From: Pseudoroseicyclus tamaricis
GTDB taxonomy: Bacteria > Pseudomonadota > Alphaproteobacteria > Rhodobacterales > Rhodobacteraceae
Length of the DNA stretch: 64,000 nt
NCBI RefSeq assembly: GCF_012070395.1
Contig: NZ_JAAFYS010000003.1
Coordinates: 310,001-374,000, forward strand
Direction of reading: 5' to 3'
Below are positions 43,401 through 52,045 of this stretch, one piece after another; within the stretch, counting starts at the first letter, position 1; every line of letters starts with the position of its first letter. The notes below the pieces were generated by a model, which did no database searches, was not told where the DNA came from, and saw only the letters and a list, made by a program, of their open reading frames with translations. The position numbers were made by a program, and so were the translations under genes.

Positions 43401-44439
43401 CGGCACCGTCTCCGCCGTGGAGGCCGGGCCCGGAGCGCCGGAGGCCACGTCGGACGACGCGGGGCAGAGCGCGTCCGAGATCCTCGCCCCTTGGTCGGGC
43501 CCTGCCCCGGAGGACCGCCCCGCCGACCTGGTGGAGGGCGAGGCCATGGCCCTCCTCGACCCCGCCACCACCGCCGGCGAGACGGCGGAGACCACGCCCA
43601 CCGAGGTCGCCCTCTCCGGCGACGAACCCGCGCCCGAGATCCTCGACAGCCTCCCCGGCCCCGCTCCCCGGAACCGCCCGGCGGACCTCGCGCCCGTGTC
43701 CGCCACCGCCGACACTGCAGCCCAGGGCGATGAGCCGCCGCCGGAAATCCTCGCCAGCTGGGACGGGCCGACCCCGGCCCTGCGCCCCGCCGCCCTCGCC
43801 CCCGAGCCGCCGGCGGAGATCCTCACCGCCTGGGACGGCCCCGTGCCCGGCATCCGCCCCGAGGACCTCGCCCCCGCGACCGATGAAGAGCTGGCCGAGG
43901 AGGACGACGACGAGGCGGGCGACGAGGCTGATCCCTCCGGCCCGCCCGAGGGCGCCAGCCTCGCCACGGCGCTCCTCGAGATCACCTCCGGCTCCTCCGA
44001 CCCGCTCGCCGGCGCGACGCCGCTGGCCGTCGCCACCGCCAGCCGCCCCGATGCCCGGCCGCGCAATTTCGACCGGGTGGTCGCCCAGCAGCGGTCCCGC
44101 CAGCAGACGGCGCCCGCGCCGAGCGCGCCCGCCGCCGCCGAGCCCGCCGCCCCGGCCGTCGTCGCCAGCTCGGCGGTTCAGCCCACCGGGCCGGTGCCCG
44201 GCTCCGTCGCCTCGGCCGCCACGATCGAGGACGCGATCAACCTGCGCGACATCAACCTGATCGGCGTCTATGGCCGCCCGGGCGACCGGCGCGCCCTCGT
44301 CCGCCTCGACAATGGCCGCTACGTGCGGGTCGGCGTCGGCGACAGCCTCGATGGCGGTCAGGTGACGGCCATCGGCGACGGCGCCCTCAATTACGTCAAG
44401 CGCGGCCGCACCTACGCCCTCGAGGTCGCCGAGGGCTGA
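40468..44439 (+). CDS. Giant bitopic protein: GspL/PilM-like N-terminus with PilP/GspC-like C-terminus
   Basis: 1323 residues. Residues 1-155 (MKPAFALSLSVEGIRLLHRS...) look like the cytoplasmic actin-like part of GspL/PilM proteins. Residues 155-640 are a low-complexity Pro/Ala/Glu linker. A single helix lies about 649-672 (LGLILTALLILAMLAVAAFA). A second acidic, Ala/Pro-rich stretch follows, with four copies of EIL-x2-W-x-GP-x-P-x2-RP starting at 1004, 1057, 1093 and 1117. The last 65 residues (INLRDINLIGVYGRPGDRR ... GGQVTAIGDGALNYVKRG) resemble the PilP/GspC HR-type beta domain. It may link a cytoplasmic assembly to a periplasmic or secretin partner. No other pilus or secretion gene lies near. 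The domain calls are pattern recognition, not a search result. Confidence 0.75.
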   Translation: MKPAFALSLSVEGIRLLHRSGADWHLVGEVRLETGDLAADLATLRETALALEPKNLRTKLLIPNDQIRYIALDTTRASIEDIETALEGATPYAVSELSYDHTRGGGRTYIAAVARETLAEAEGFAVEHRFAPVCFAAAPEPFTFMGEPFFGATQAAATLLPPGEEPERDEAPVDPKALRTPRARLPWEKPGSRPGKAPLALMTEGDGTEVLEDAPEEEAPATRPAVLPVIEDDAPESGSEPLEDDAPAGVSEDAAVAVDDKPGAPVEPAADAPRAPEVSTPAAADASPEEPEPAAPAEPTEAPATDPVAEAPTETVAEKAPEAAALGFASRRRKPEPAPASTPEPAPAEPTLAEAPAPAPTADTPLFSSRARKWGSAPRDTAPKEPPPMSAASRPAERARAGLVPTPPETLSAGPRPMPQPKARPGSALAAKPSDGASATSPALTAEPARGPAALRTGAPPPPPPASRPTGGALRPLAPAGKGAMPPLVAAPTSARAPEGALGAAPAITGLSPEAKPPEEVTADVAPDIADSLTAETEPPMPERFTARTVTAPRSAPAFSPPAAAAPAPAAPGKEATPKPRPATAPPPEPGAAGPVPFETAEPAKAGVLSSLRSRRAAPEPQAKPDAEERARMTVFGARETAPRTTPRYLGLILTALLILAMLAVAAFAAPRVISALFSPSEDGAEAETEFAALPAPEAEDDNSLDGAIAATSALISGAESEPEEDDVASITLPEDDSSLLTPEEGSLAAAPLAPRGQVPSPAEAERFYAATGVWLRAPRLPLTPRTTSLEAMQVGLVEPAPESSAAPQIVRASPDPGLGPQIDPPPPGLTFERDARGFFLATEDGTVTPQGLVIYAGRPDIMPPTRPGTVAPEEPVFPVTYAPLSPPETRLRARPAAIEAAAAEATETEADAAAEEAGDTEGAEDPAADAPALASPEAADPESGAAASELSATDAAAIDAAATDPPVTAGAVGIGALGTVSAVEAGPGAPEATSDDAGQSASEILAPWSGPAPEDRPADLVEGEAMALLDPATTAGETAETTPTEVALSGDEPAPEILDSLPGPAPRNRPADLAPVSATADTAAQGDEPPPEILASWDGPTPALRPAALAPEPPAEILTAWDGPVPGIRPEDLAPATDEELAEEDDDEAGDEADPSGPPEGASLATALLEITSGSSDPLAGATPLAVATASRPDARPRNFDRVVAQQRSRQQTAPAPSAPAAAEPAAPAVVASSAVQPTGPVPGSVASAATIEDAINLRDINLIGVYGRPGDRRALVRLDNGRYVRVGVGDSLDGGQVTAIGDGALNYVKRGRTYALEVAEG

Positions 44440-44543
44440 GCGCCCTCCGCCGCCAATTCTTCCAGACAGCCTCGGCGGGGACCCCCTCCGCGCCCTCACC
44501 CCGCGCCGCCGGCGCCGCGGCATCCCGCAGCGGCGGGCGCGCC

Positions 44544-44562
44544 GGGGTGGGAGGGCGGGAGG
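44544..44562 (+). repeat. G-quadruplex-type repeat, copy 2
   Basis: GGGGTGGGAGGGCGGG at 44544-44559, flanked by GCGCGCC and AGGCGGGCC as in copies 1 and 3. It lies in the 241-bp gap between the fusion gene and the antiporter gene, where no gene is seen. Confidence 0.7.
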
Positions 44563-44680
44563 CGGGCCTGCCGCTGCGCCGCCGGTCCCGGCGGCAACCC
44601 GCCGGAAGATCACGCTCAGCGGGCACCTGCACCGCCATGCCCTGTTGCCGCCATCCCTCCGGCAGGCAACAATCACCGGC

Positions 44681-46612
44681 ATGGAAACCATGCTCGCCCA
44701 GGCCGTCATCTACCTCGCCGCCGCCGTCATCGCCGTGCCGCTCTCGGCGCGGCTCGGCCTCGGCTCCGTCCTCGGCTACCTCGCCGCCGGCATCCTCATC
44801 GGCCCCGTGTTCGGCCTCGTCGGCGGGGCGGAGAGCGAGGGGCTGCGGCATATCGCCGAGTTCGGCGTCGTCATGATGCTCTTTCTCATCGGGCTGGAGC
44901 TGGAGCCCAAGGCGCTGTGGGACATGCGCCACAAGCTGCTCGGCCTCGGCGGGCTGCAGGTGAGCCTCACCGCCGCCGCCATCGCCGCGGCGATGATCTG
45001 GGGCGCCGGCCTGCCGTGGCAGCAGGGGCTGGCCATCGGCTTCATCCTGTCGCTCTCCTCCACCGCCATCGTGCTGCAGACGCTGGACGAGAAGAAGCTC
45101 ATGCAGACGGCGGGCGGCCGCAACGTCTTCTCCGTGCTGCTGACGCAGGACATTGCCGTCATCCCGCTCCTCGCGCTCCTGCCGCTCCTCGCCTTCGGCG
45201 GCGGCGGCGCCATCGGGATCTCGCCCGACGGCTCCATCGGCCATGGGGGCGGCGAGGAGCTGCACACCACCGCCCATTTCCTCGAGAACATGCCGGGCTG
45301 GGGGGTGACGCTGGTGACGATCGGCATCATCGCCGCGATCCTGCTCGCCGGCATCTACGGGGCGCGCCCCGTCTTCCGCTACATCCACCAGGCCCGCCTG
45401 CCGGAGATGTATACCGCCCTCGCGCTGCTCATCGTCGTCGGCACCGCGGTCCTCTGCCAGGCGGTCGGCCTCTCGCCGGCGCTCGGCACCTTCATGGCCG
45501 GCGTCGTCCTCGCCTCCTCGGAGTTCCGGCACGAGCTGGAGAGCGACATCGAGCCATTCAAGGGGCTGCTGCTGGGGCTGTTCTTCATCACCGTTGGCGC
45601 CGGCATCTCCTTCCAGGCCTTCCTCGCCGAGCCGCTGCTCCTCCTCGGCCTCACCTTCGGGCTGATCGCCCTCAAGGGCGCCGTCCTCTACGTGCTCGCC
45701 CTCGTCTTCCGGCTGGAGAGCCGCGACCGCTGGCTCTTCACCCTGTCGCTGGCGCAGGCGGGGGAGTTCGGCTTCGTCCTCACCTCCTTCAGCCTCGCGC
45801 AAGACGTCATCGCTCCCGTTCACGAGCAGCGGCTCCTGATGGTCATCGCCCTGTCGATGCTGATGACGCCGCTGCTCTTCATCCTCTACGAGCGGCTGGC
45901 GGACGGGATCCGCGGCGAGGTGACGCGCGAGCCCGACGAGGTGGAGGATGAAGGCCCGGTGATCATCGCCGGCATCGGCCGCTTCGGGCAGGTGGTGAAC
46001 CGGCTGGTGCGCTCGGCCGGCTTCGAGACGGTGGTGCTGGACAACAACCTCGCCGCCATCGAAACGATGCGCACCTTCGGGATGCGCACCTGGTTCGGCG
46101 ACCCGACGCAGCCCTCGGTGCTCAACGCCGCCGGCCTCATGCAGGCCCGGGTGCTGGTCGTGGCGCTGGACGACCGGGCGTCCTCGCTGCGCCTCGTCCG
46201 CCACGCCCGCCGGCAGCGGCCGGACCTGCACATCGTCGTGCGCGCCTACGACCGGGTGCACGCCTATCAGCTCTACCATGCCGGCGCGAACGACATCGTC
46301 CGCGAGCTCTTCGACAGCTCGCTGCGCGCCGGCCGTTACGTGCTGGAGGAGATGGGCCTGTCGGACTGGGAGGCGAGCGAGGCGGAGATGACCTTCTACC
46401 ACCACGACCGCGCCAACCTGAAGGAGCTGGCCGAACTCTGGAAGCCCGGCGTCCCTGTTGGCAAGAACCCCGACTACGTCTCCCGCTCCCGCGAGCTGGA
46501 TACGGAGATGGAGACGGCGCTCATGTCCGGAATCGCCGCCAACAAGCAGGCCGATCCGCCGACCGTCGGCTACCGCTCCAAGGGCGGGGAGCCGCGCGAG
46601 CGGCGGGGGTAA
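44681..46612 (+). CDS. Monovalent cation:proton antiporter, CPA2 family (Kef-type)
   Basis: 643 residues. About twelve membrane helices are followed by a cytosolic nucleotide-binding RCK/TrkA-N domain (VIIAGIGRFGQVVNRLVRSAG, about residue 427) and a short C-terminal tail. LIGLELEPKALWDMRHKLLG and LSLSSTAIVLQTL are family segments. It would exchange K+ or Na+ for protons across the inner membrane, gated by NAD(H) or glutathione compounds. KefB/KefC-type rather than a plain Na+/H+ antiporter is chosen from the attached RCK domain. The ancillary KefF/KefG flavoprotein gene is not adjacent. The start at 44681 has a weak ribosome site. Confidence 0.92.
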   Translation: METMLAQAVIYLAAAVIAVPLSARLGLGSVLGYLAAGILIGPVFGLVGGAESEGLRHIAEFGVVMMLFLIGLELEPKALWDMRHKLLGLGGLQVSLTAAAIAAAMIWGAGLPWQQGLAIGFILSLSSTAIVLQTLDEKKLMQTAGGRNVFSVLLTQDIAVIPLLALLPLLAFGGGGAIGISPDGSIGHGGGEELHTTAHFLENMPGWGVTLVTIGIIAAILLAGIYGARPVFRYIHQARLPEMYTALALLIVVGTAVLCQAVGLSPALGTFMAGVVLASSEFRHELESDIEPFKGLLLGLFFITVGAGISFQAFLAEPLLLLGLTFGLIALKGAVLYVLALVFRLESRDRWLFTLSLAQAGEFGFVLTSFSLAQDVIAPVHEQRLLMVIALSMLMTPLLFILYERLADGIRGEVTREPDEVEDEGPVIIAGIGRFGQVVNRLVRSAGFETVVLDNNLAAIETMRTFGMRTWFGDPTQPSVLNAAGLMQARVLVVALDDRASSLRLVRHARRQRPDLHIVVRAYDRVHAYQLYHAGANDIVRELFDSSLRAGRYVLEEMGLSDWEASEAEMTFYHHDRANLKELAELWKPGVPVGKNPDYVSRSRELDTEMETALMSGIAANKQADPPTVGYRSKGGEPRERRG

Positions 46613-46653
46613 GGCGGCGCGGCGGGCGGGATCGCGCTTGGCGGGCGTCGGAC

Positions 46654-46703
46654 CGGGGGGCTGTCTGCCCCCCGGACCCCCCGAGAGGTATTTGGAAAAG
46701 GGC
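46654..46703 (+). repeat. R2 interspersed hairpin element, copy 5 (forward)
   Basis: 9-bp stem CCGGGGGGC/GCCCCCCGG around TGTCT, then CCCCCCGAGAGGTATTTGG and a purine tail. It lies between the convergent antiporter and cmk genes, 42 bp after one stop and 28 bp from the other. Confidence 0.75.
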
Positions 46704-46730
46704 GAGAGCAGCAGGGGCGGAGGGGCCCGG

Positions 46731-47342
46731 TCAGCGGGGGAGGCGGGCCTCGACATGGGCGGCGGCGGCGGCGAGGGCCTCGTCGATGCTCATCGCGGAG
46801 GTGTCGAGCTGGAGGGCATCCTCGGCCGCGATCATCGGAGAGGTGGCACGCTCGGCGTCGCGGCGGTCACGCTCGTGGACATCGGCGAGGACGGCGTCCA
46901 GCGTCGTGTCGGCGCCGGAGCCCGTGAGCTCCTTCCAGCGCCGCTCGGCGCGGACCTCGGGGCTGGCGGTGACGAAGAGCTTCACCTCCGCCTCGGGGCA
47001 GATGACCGTGCCGATGTCGCGGCCGTCGATGACGGCGCCGCCTTCGGAGCGGGCGAAGGCGCGCTGGAAGTGGACGAGGGCCGAGCGGACCTCGGGGATG
47101 GCGGCGACGCGGCTGGCCTCGGAGGAGATGGCGGCGGTGCGCAGGCCGGCTTCGGAGAGGTCGGAGGGGTCGAGGCCGCGGGCGGCATCCTCGGCGCTCA
47201 TGCCGTCCAGCGCCTTGCGGGCAACGGCGCGGTAGAGCAGGCCGGAGTCCAGATGGGCGAAGCCGTAGCGCCCGGCGATGGCGCGGGCGATGGTGCCCTT
47301 GCCGGCGGCAGCCGGCCCGTCGATGGCCACGGTGAAGATCAT
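46731..47342 (-). CDS. cmk: Cytidylate kinase
   Basis: 203 residues. Cytosolic kinase of CMP/dCMP. The P-loop [17 protein letters not shown] (about residue 6), the YRAVARK segment, [20 protein letters not shown] and [13 protein letters not shown] (lid and phosphate-binding arginines) are all family marks. The start at 47342 (MIFTVAID) is chosen because the domain begins there; a longer in-frame extension upstream is low-complexity and would consume the tandem repeats. It follows aroA on the same strand after 319 bp, an order common in bacteria. Confidence 0.94.
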   Translation of the reverse strand: MIFTVAIDGPAAAGKGTIARAIAGRYGFAHLDSGLLYRAVARKALDGMSAEDAARGLDPSDLSEAGLRTAAISSEASRVAAIPEVRSALVHFQRAFARSEGGAVIDGRDIGTVICPEAEVKLFVTASPEVRAERRWKELTGSGADTTLDAVLADVHERDRRDAERATSPMIAAEDALQLDTSAMSIDEALAAAAAHVEARLPR

Positions 47343-47395
47343 GGCCCCCGTGCTGCACGGCCCCGGCTCCGCCGTCAAGAGCGCCGGGAAACTGC

Positions 47396-47439
47396 CTGCA
47401 CCCGGCGTGCACTGGCCGTGCACCGGGCGTGCACCGCTG
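47396..47439. repeat. Four tandem 11-bp repeats upstream of cmk
   Basis: Units CTGCACCCGGC, GTGCACTGGCC, GTGCACCGGGC and GTGCACCGCTG follow without gaps. The 11-bp period is close to one helical turn, so a cooperative protein-binding site is possible. It lies 54-97 bp before the cmk start codon. Confidence 0.6.
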
Positions 47440-47619
47440 AGGGGCCGGGCGGAGCACTCCGCCAGAGGCGTCAAACGAGCCGAAACGAGGGATCTGGAGC
47501 GATCCCGTCCGGGGCCCGCCCCCTCTCGCCCTTTTTCAAATACTCCCTTTTCCCCGCCTGCCTCCCGCGACATCGCCAGCCTCCCTCACCCGACCGGGCG
47601 AGGCCGGCCCCGGCGCGCC

Positions 47620-47638
47620 GGGGTGGGTGGGCGGGAGG
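47620..47638 (+). repeat. G-quadruplex-type repeat, copy 3
   Basis: GGGGTGGGTGGGCGGG at 47620-47635 in the same GCGCGCC...AGGCGGGCC context as copies 1 and 2. It lies 24 bp beyond the aroA stop, on the non-template side relative to aroA. A truncated R2-like piece (CTCTCGCCCTTTTTCAAATA) lies at about 47521. Confidence 0.7.
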
Positions 47639-47661
47639 CGGGCCGGGGCCGGCCGGGGGCC

Positions 47662-49014
47662 TCAGGAATTGGCGCGGGTGATGGCGGCGCCGAGGCCGGA
47701 CATGAGCGGCTCGAAGATCGGGAAGGAGGTGGCGATGGGGCCGCCGTCGTCGACGCGCATCGGCTTGTCGGTCGCGAGCCCCATGACGAGGAAGGCCATG
47801 GCGATGCGGTGGTCGAGCCGGCTCTCCACCGTCGCGCCGCCGGCCACGCTGCCCATACCGCGGCCATGGACGATCCACCAGTCCTCGCCCTCCTCCACCT
47901 CGACGCCGGCGGCGCGCAGGCCGACCGCCATCGCGTCGATGCGGTCGCTCTCCTTCACGCGCAGCTCCCTGACGCCGCGCATCACCGTCGGCCCCTCCGC
48001 GAAGGCGGCGACGACGGAGAGGACGGGGTACTCGTCGATCATCGAGGCGGCGCGCTCGGGGGGCACCTCGATGCCCTTCATGTTCGCAGAGAAGCGGGCG
48101 CGCAGGTCGGCGACGGGCTCGCCGCCCTCCTCGCGCTCGTTCTCGAAGGTGAGGTCGGCGCCCATCTCGCGGAGCGTCGTGTAGAGGCCGGCGCGCGTCG
48201 GGTTGAGGCCGATGCCGGGCACCAGCACGTCCGAGCCTTCCGCCAGCAGGCCGGCGCAGACGGGGAAGGCGGCGGAGGACGGGTCACGGGGGACGGCGAT
48301 GCTCTGCGGCCGCAGCTCCGGCTGGCCCTGCAGGGTGATGACGCGGCCCTCGGCGCTGTCCTCCGCGAAGAGCGTGGCGCCGAAGCCGCGCAGCATCCGC
48401 TCGGTGTGGTCGCGCGTCGCCTCGGGCTCGATCACGATTGTCTCGCCGGGGGCATTGAGGCCCGCCAGAAGGACGGCGGATTTCACCTGCGCCGAGGCGA
48501 CGGGGAGCGTGTAGCGCACCGGCGCCGGGGAGCGGGCGCCGACCAGCGTCAGCGGCAGGCGGCCGCCGGCGCGGCCATGCGCCTCGGCCCCGAAGAGCGC
48601 CAGCGGGTCGGTGATGCGGCCCATGGGGCGCGAGCGGAGGGAGGCGTCGCCGGTGAAGGTCGCCGAGATCGGCGTCGTCGCCATGGCGCCCATCACCAGC
48701 CGCACGCCGGTGCCGGAATTGCCGTGGTCGATCACGTCCTGGGGCTCGGCGAAGCCGCCGGTGCCGACACCATGGACGCTCCACGCCCCTGCCCCGTGGC
48801 GCACCACCTCGGCCCCGAAGGCCCCCATGGCGGCGGCGGTGTCGAGCACGTCCTGCCCTTCCAGCAGGCCGGTCACCTGCGTCTCCCCCACCGCCAGGGC
48901 GCCGAGGATCAGCGCGCGGTGGGAGATGGACTTGTCGCCCGGCACCTCCGCCACGCCCGTCAGCGCCGGGCCCTTGCGGGAGACCATCGGGATCGGATCG
49001 CCGTGTGCGGACAT
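47662..49014 (-). CDS. aroA: 3-phosphoshikimate 1-carboxyvinyltransferase (EPSP synthase)
   Basis: 450 residues, the usual size. Makes EPSP from shikimate-3-phosphate and PEP, the sixth step of the chorismate pathway. [19 protein letters not shown] near residue 24, [16 protein letters not shown] near 92 and [20 protein letters not shown] near 356 (active-site residues) are seen. The [20 protein letters not shown] start and the alanine after NSGTG position suggest the class II form common in alphaproteobacteria, though I did not test this. It lies 87 bp downstream of purK. Confidence 0.95.
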   Translation of the reverse strand: MSAHGDPIPMVSRKGPALTGVAEVPGDKSISHRALILGALAVGETQVTGLLEGQDVLDTAAAMGAFGAEVVRHGAGAWSVHGVGTGGFAEPQDVIDHGNSGTGVRLVMGAMATTPISATFTGDASLRSRPMGRITDPLALFGAEAHGRAGGRLPLTLVGARSPAPVRYTLPVASAQVKSAVLLAGLNAPGETIVIEPEATRDHTERMLRGFGATLFAEDSAEGRVITLQGQPELRPQSIAVPRDPSSAAFPVCAGLLAEGSDVLVPGIGLNPTRAGLYTTLREMGADLTFENEREEGGEPVADLRARFSANMKGIEVPPERAASMIDEYPVLSVVAAFAEGPTVMRGVRELRVKESDRIDAMAVGLRAAGVEVEEGEDWWIVHGRGMGSVAGGATVESRLDHRIAMAFLVMGLATDKPMRVDDGGPIATSFPIFEPLMSGLGAAITRANS

Positions 49015-49101
49015 GGGGATGCTCCTCTTTGCCGGCCGGGTTCTAGACCGCGTCCGGGGCGGGGTAAATGACGGCCGGGCGCGAGCGCGGCCCCGGGGCG
49101 C

Positions 49102-50187
49102 TCAGGTGCCGGGGTGGCGGATCAGGCGGTTGACGTGGCCCATCTTGCGGCCCGGGCGCGTCTGGGCCTTGCCGTAGAGATGCAGGTCCGCCCCTTCGGA
49201 GAGAAGACGGGGGACGCGCTCCATGTCGTCGCCGATGAGGTTCTCCATCTCGACGTCGGAGTGGCGCGTCCCGTCGCCGAGCGGCCAGCCGGCTACGGCG
49301 CGGATGTGCTGCTCGAACTGGTCCACGAGGCAGCCGGCTTGCGTCCAGTGCCCGGAATTGTGGACGCGAGGCGCGATCTCGTTGACGACGAGGCCGGCGG
49401 GCGTGACGAAGAGCTCCACCCCGAGGACGCCGACGTAATCGAGCGCGTTGAGGATGCGGCCGGCCAGCAGCACGGCATCGGCGGCGAGGCCGGGGCGGAT
49501 GTCGGCCGGCACGCGGGTGCGGCGGAGGATGCCGTCCTCGTGGCGGTTCTCGCCGGGGTCGAAGGCGGCGACGGCGCCGTCCGCCCCACGCGCGGCGATG
49601 ACGCTGATCTCGCAGGAGAACTCGACGAACCCTTCGAGGATCGCCGGCGCGCCGCCCATCGCCTCCAGCGCCGAGGCGGCGTCTTCGGCGCCGGAGAGGC
49701 GCGCCTGCCCCTTGCCGTCGTAGCCGAGGCGGCGGCTCTTGAGGATCGCCGGGGTGCCGATCCGCTCCAGCGCCGCCTGAAGGCTGGCGGCGTCATCGAC
49801 CGGGGCGAAGGGCGCGGTGGAGAGGCCGAGGGAGGCGAGGAACTCCTTCTCCACCAGCCGGTCCTGGCTGACGGCGAGGGCGCGGCGGGGCGGGTGGAGG
49901 GGGGCGACGGCCTCGATCGCGTCGAGCGCGGCCTCTGGGATGTTCTCGAACTCGTAGGTCACAACGTCGACCGAGGCGGCGAAGCGGGCCAGAGCCTCGG
50001 CATCCGCCCAGTCGGCCACCGTCAGCGGCGCGACCTGCCCCGCGGGGGCGCCGGGGGCGGGGTCGAGGATCGCCGGGGAGAGGCCGATCTTGCCGGCCGC
50101 CATGGCCAGCATCCGGCCGAGCTGGCCGCCGCCGAGGATGCCGATGCGGGCGCCGGGGGGGAGCGGCGTGGCGAGAGGTTCACTCAT
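49102..50187 (-). CDS. purK: N5-carboxyaminoimidazole ribonucleotide synthase
   Basis: 361 residues; start at 50187 overlapping the purE stop by 8 bp. ATP-grasp enzyme: [20 protein letters not shown] at the start, [17 protein letters not shown], the ATP-grasp loop [27 protein letters not shown] and the active-site [15 protein letters not shown]. Works with PurE in the bacterial two-step carboxylation of AIR during purine synthesis. The coupled purE-purK pair is standard. The end [10 protein letters not shown] is ordinary. Confidence 0.95.
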   Translation of the reverse strand: MSEPLATPLPPGARIGILGGGQLGRMLAMAAGKIGLSPAILDPAPGAPAGQVAPLTVADWADAEALARFAASVDVVTYEFENIPEAALDAIEAVAPLHPPRRALAVSQDRLVEKEFLASLGLSTAPFAPVDDAASLQAALERIGTPAILKSRRLGYDGKGQARLSGAEDAASALEAMGGAPAILEGFVEFSCEISVIAARGADGAVAAFDPGENRHEDGILRRTRVPADIRPGLAADAVLLAGRILNALDYVGVLGVELFVTPAGLVVNEIAPRVHNSGHWTQAGCLVDQFEQHIRAVAGWPLGDGTRHSDVEMENLIGDDMERVPRLLSEGADLHLYGKAQTRPGRKMGHVNRLIRHPGT

Positions 50188-50656
50188 CGGAGGGCTCGTC
50201 GGGGATGGAGGCGGAGAGGGCCTCGCGCCACGCCTCCAGCCGCGCCGCCAGCGCGTCGTCCGAGAGGGCGAGGATCGCGGCGGCCATGAGCCCGGCATTG
50301 AGCGCGCCGCCGATGGCCATGGTCGCCACCGGGTAGCCCCGGGGCATCTGCACGATGGAATAGAGGGAATCGACGCCGCCCAGCGCCTTCGTCTGCACCG
50401 GCACGCCGATCACCGGCAGCCGGGTCTTGGAGGCCATCATGCCCGGCAGGTGCGCCGCCCCGCCGGCGCCGGCGATGATGACCTTCAGCCCCCGCCCCGC
50501 GGCGCCCTTGCCGTAGTCCCACAGCCGGTCCGGCGTGCGATGGGCGGAGACGATCTTCGTCTCCACCGCCACGCCGAGCTCGCCCAGAACCTCGGCCGCG
50601 GCCTTCATTGTCGGCCAGTCCGACTGGCTGCCCATGATGATGCCGACCTCGGCCAT
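50180..50656 (-). CDS. purE: N5-carboxyaminoimidazole ribonucleotide mutase
   Basis: 158 residues. The family signature [19 protein letters not shown] at the start, [38 protein letters not shown] and [19 protein letters not shown] (active-site loop) are present. Converts N5-CAIR to CAIR in de novo purine synthesis. First gene of purE-purK. Upstream lies a 116-bp gap to the divergent pgeF-like gene. Confidence 0.96.
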   Translation of the reverse strand: MAEVGIIMGSQSDWPTMKAAAEVLGELGVAVETKIVSAHRTPDRLWDYGKGAAGRGLKVIIAGAGGAAHLPGMMASKTRLPVIGVPVQTKALGGVDSLYSIVQMPRGYPVATMAIGGALNAGLMAAAILALSDDALAARLEAWREALSASIPDEPSDE

Positions 50657-50772
50657 ATCGCGCCCCCTGCCTTCGGAGGCGGCACTATACGCGCCCGCGC
50701 CTGCCCCGCAATGGGCGGGGGCGCGCCGCGTCCACCTTGACCACGGCCGCGGGGGCGGGCAGGCATGGGGGC

Positions 50773-51540
50773 ATGTCCAGCCTCGACATCATCACCTCGG
50801 ACGCGCTGCCGGTGCGGCACGGCTTCTTCGGCCGGGCCGGGGGGGCATCGTCGGGCATCTATGCCGGGCTGAACTGCGGCCGCGGCTCGGCCGACATGGC
50901 GGAGGCGGTGACGCTCAACCGGGCCCGCGCCGCCGGGGCGCTGGGGCTGGAGCCGGAGGCGCTGGCGGGCGTGACGCAGGTGCATTCGCCCCGGGTGGTG
51001 ACGCTGGAGGCGCCGCCGGAGGTGCCGGTGGAGGCCGATGCGATGGTCACGGCGACGCCGGGGCTGGGGCTCGCCATCCTCACCGCCGATTGCCAGCCGG
51101 TGCTCCTTTCCGAGCCGGAGGCGGGCGTCATCGGCGCCGCCCATGCCGGCTGGCGCGGGGCGCTGGCGGGCGTGCTGGAGAACACGGTGGAGGCGATGGT
51201 GGCGCTCGGCGCCGAGCGGGGGCGCATCCGCGCCGTCGTCGGGCCGACGATCTCGCAGCGCGCCTACGAGGTCGGCCCGGAGCTGATGGAGGATGTGCGC
51301 GCCGATGACGAGGAGGCGATGCGCTTCTTCGCCGGGGGCGAGGGCGACCGCTATCTCTTCGACCTGCCGGGCTACGGGCTCTGGCGGCTGCGGCGGGCCG
51401 GCGTCGGGCAGGCGGAGTGGACGGGGCACTGCACCTATGCCGACACCTATGCCGACAAGGCGCGCTTCTATTCCTACCGGCGCGCGACGCACGAGGGCGA
51501 GGCCGATTACGGCCGGCTGATCTCCGCCATCCGGCTCTGA
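50773..51540 (+). CDS. pgeF: Polyphenol oxidase/purine nucleoside phosphorylase family (YfiH/PgeF-like)
   Basis: 255 residues. The DUF152 fold: [21 protein letters not shown] at the start, [26 protein letters not shown] in parts (catalytic Cys and His), [15 protein letters not shown], and the zinc-ligand ending [22 protein letters not shown]. Family members have been reported as multi-copper oxidases, purine nucleoside phosphorylases and a peptidoglycan-editing factor; the symbol is provisional. Start at 50773 is favoured by the domain boundary. Confidence 0.88.
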   Translation: MSSLDIITSDALPVRHGFFGRAGGASSGIYAGLNCGRGSADMAEAVTLNRARAAGALGLEPEALAGVTQVHSPRVVTLEAPPEVPVEADAMVTATPGLGLAILTADCQPVLLSEPEAGVIGAAHAGWRGALAGVLENTVEAMVALGAERGRIRAVVGPTISQRAYEVGPELMEDVRADDEEAMRFFAGGEGDRYLFDLPGYGLWRLRRAGVGQAEWTGHCTYADTYADKARFYSYRRATHEGEADYGRLISAIRL

Positions 51541-51653
51541 GGCGGGCCGCCGCCCCCGCCATCTCCATCATGCTGCCGGCCCGGGGCCGTAATCGCGCCC
51601 CTTTGATGGCGGAGCCTTGGGCGACTGCTCAAAGCCCGAGGAGGAGAGCTGCC

Positions 51654-51836
51654 ATGAAGACACCCCCCCGCTGGATCGTCGCCCGCCTGCGCGACGCCGA
51701 GGCCTGCCGCCACCGCATGCCCTGGGAGCGCGGCCTGCGCCGGGCGGCGATGATCGCCCGCCGCAAGACGTCGCCGGCCGCCGCTCCCGTGCCCGTTCCG
51801 GCCGCCAGCGGTGCCCGCCGCCGCACCGGCAGCTAG
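51654..51836 (+). CDS. Small arginine-rich basic protein (60 aa)
   Basis: A 60-residue protein with AGGAGGAG seven bases before its ATG. Start MKTPPRWIVARLRDAEACRH, then WERGLRRAAMIARRKTS and a Pro/Ala/Val linker ending RRRTGS. About a fifth of residues are Arg, so nucleic-acid or ribosome binding is possible. No family recognised. The 113-bp gap before it and 209-bp gap after it set it apart as its own unit. Confidence 0.6.
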   Translation: MKTPPRWIVARLRDAEACRHRMPWERGLRRAAMIARRKTSPAAAPVPVPAASGARRRTGS

Positions 51837-51942
51837 GACGAATCGCGCCGGCCGGTCCGGACGGCGCTGTCCACGCGGGGCGGACAATCTTCCCGCCATC
51901 TGCCCGCTTGGCGCGGGAGATGAGAACAAATTTCAGAAATCT

Positions 51943-51948
51943 TTGACA
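51943..51948 (+). promoter_or_regulatory. Candidate -35 box for the Hint-protein gene
   Basis: A perfect TTGACA lies 98 bp before the start codon. A matching -10 box 17 bases later (TTCCCT) is poor, so this may be a regulated promoter. A TGTCGG/CCGACA hairpin (52003-52020) lies between it and the ribosome site. Confidence 0.35.
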
Positions 51949-52045
51949 GCCCGGCTCCTGTCTGTTTCCCTCCTGCCACGCAGCATCCGATCCTCAGCTG
52001 TTGTCGGTGGGGGCCGACAGGTGAGCCTTGAAAAGAGGCGCAACC

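Noticed and set aside
44396-46756. A 786-codon frame opposite the antiporter gene
   Set aside because: Composition is His/Glu/Asp/Arg repeats typical of antisense frames; the antiporter has membrane helices and a nucleotide-binding motif.
47343-47573. N-terminal extension of cytidylate kinase to 280 residues
   Set aside because: The added 77 residues are low complexity, translate the tandem repeats and have no counterpart in the family.
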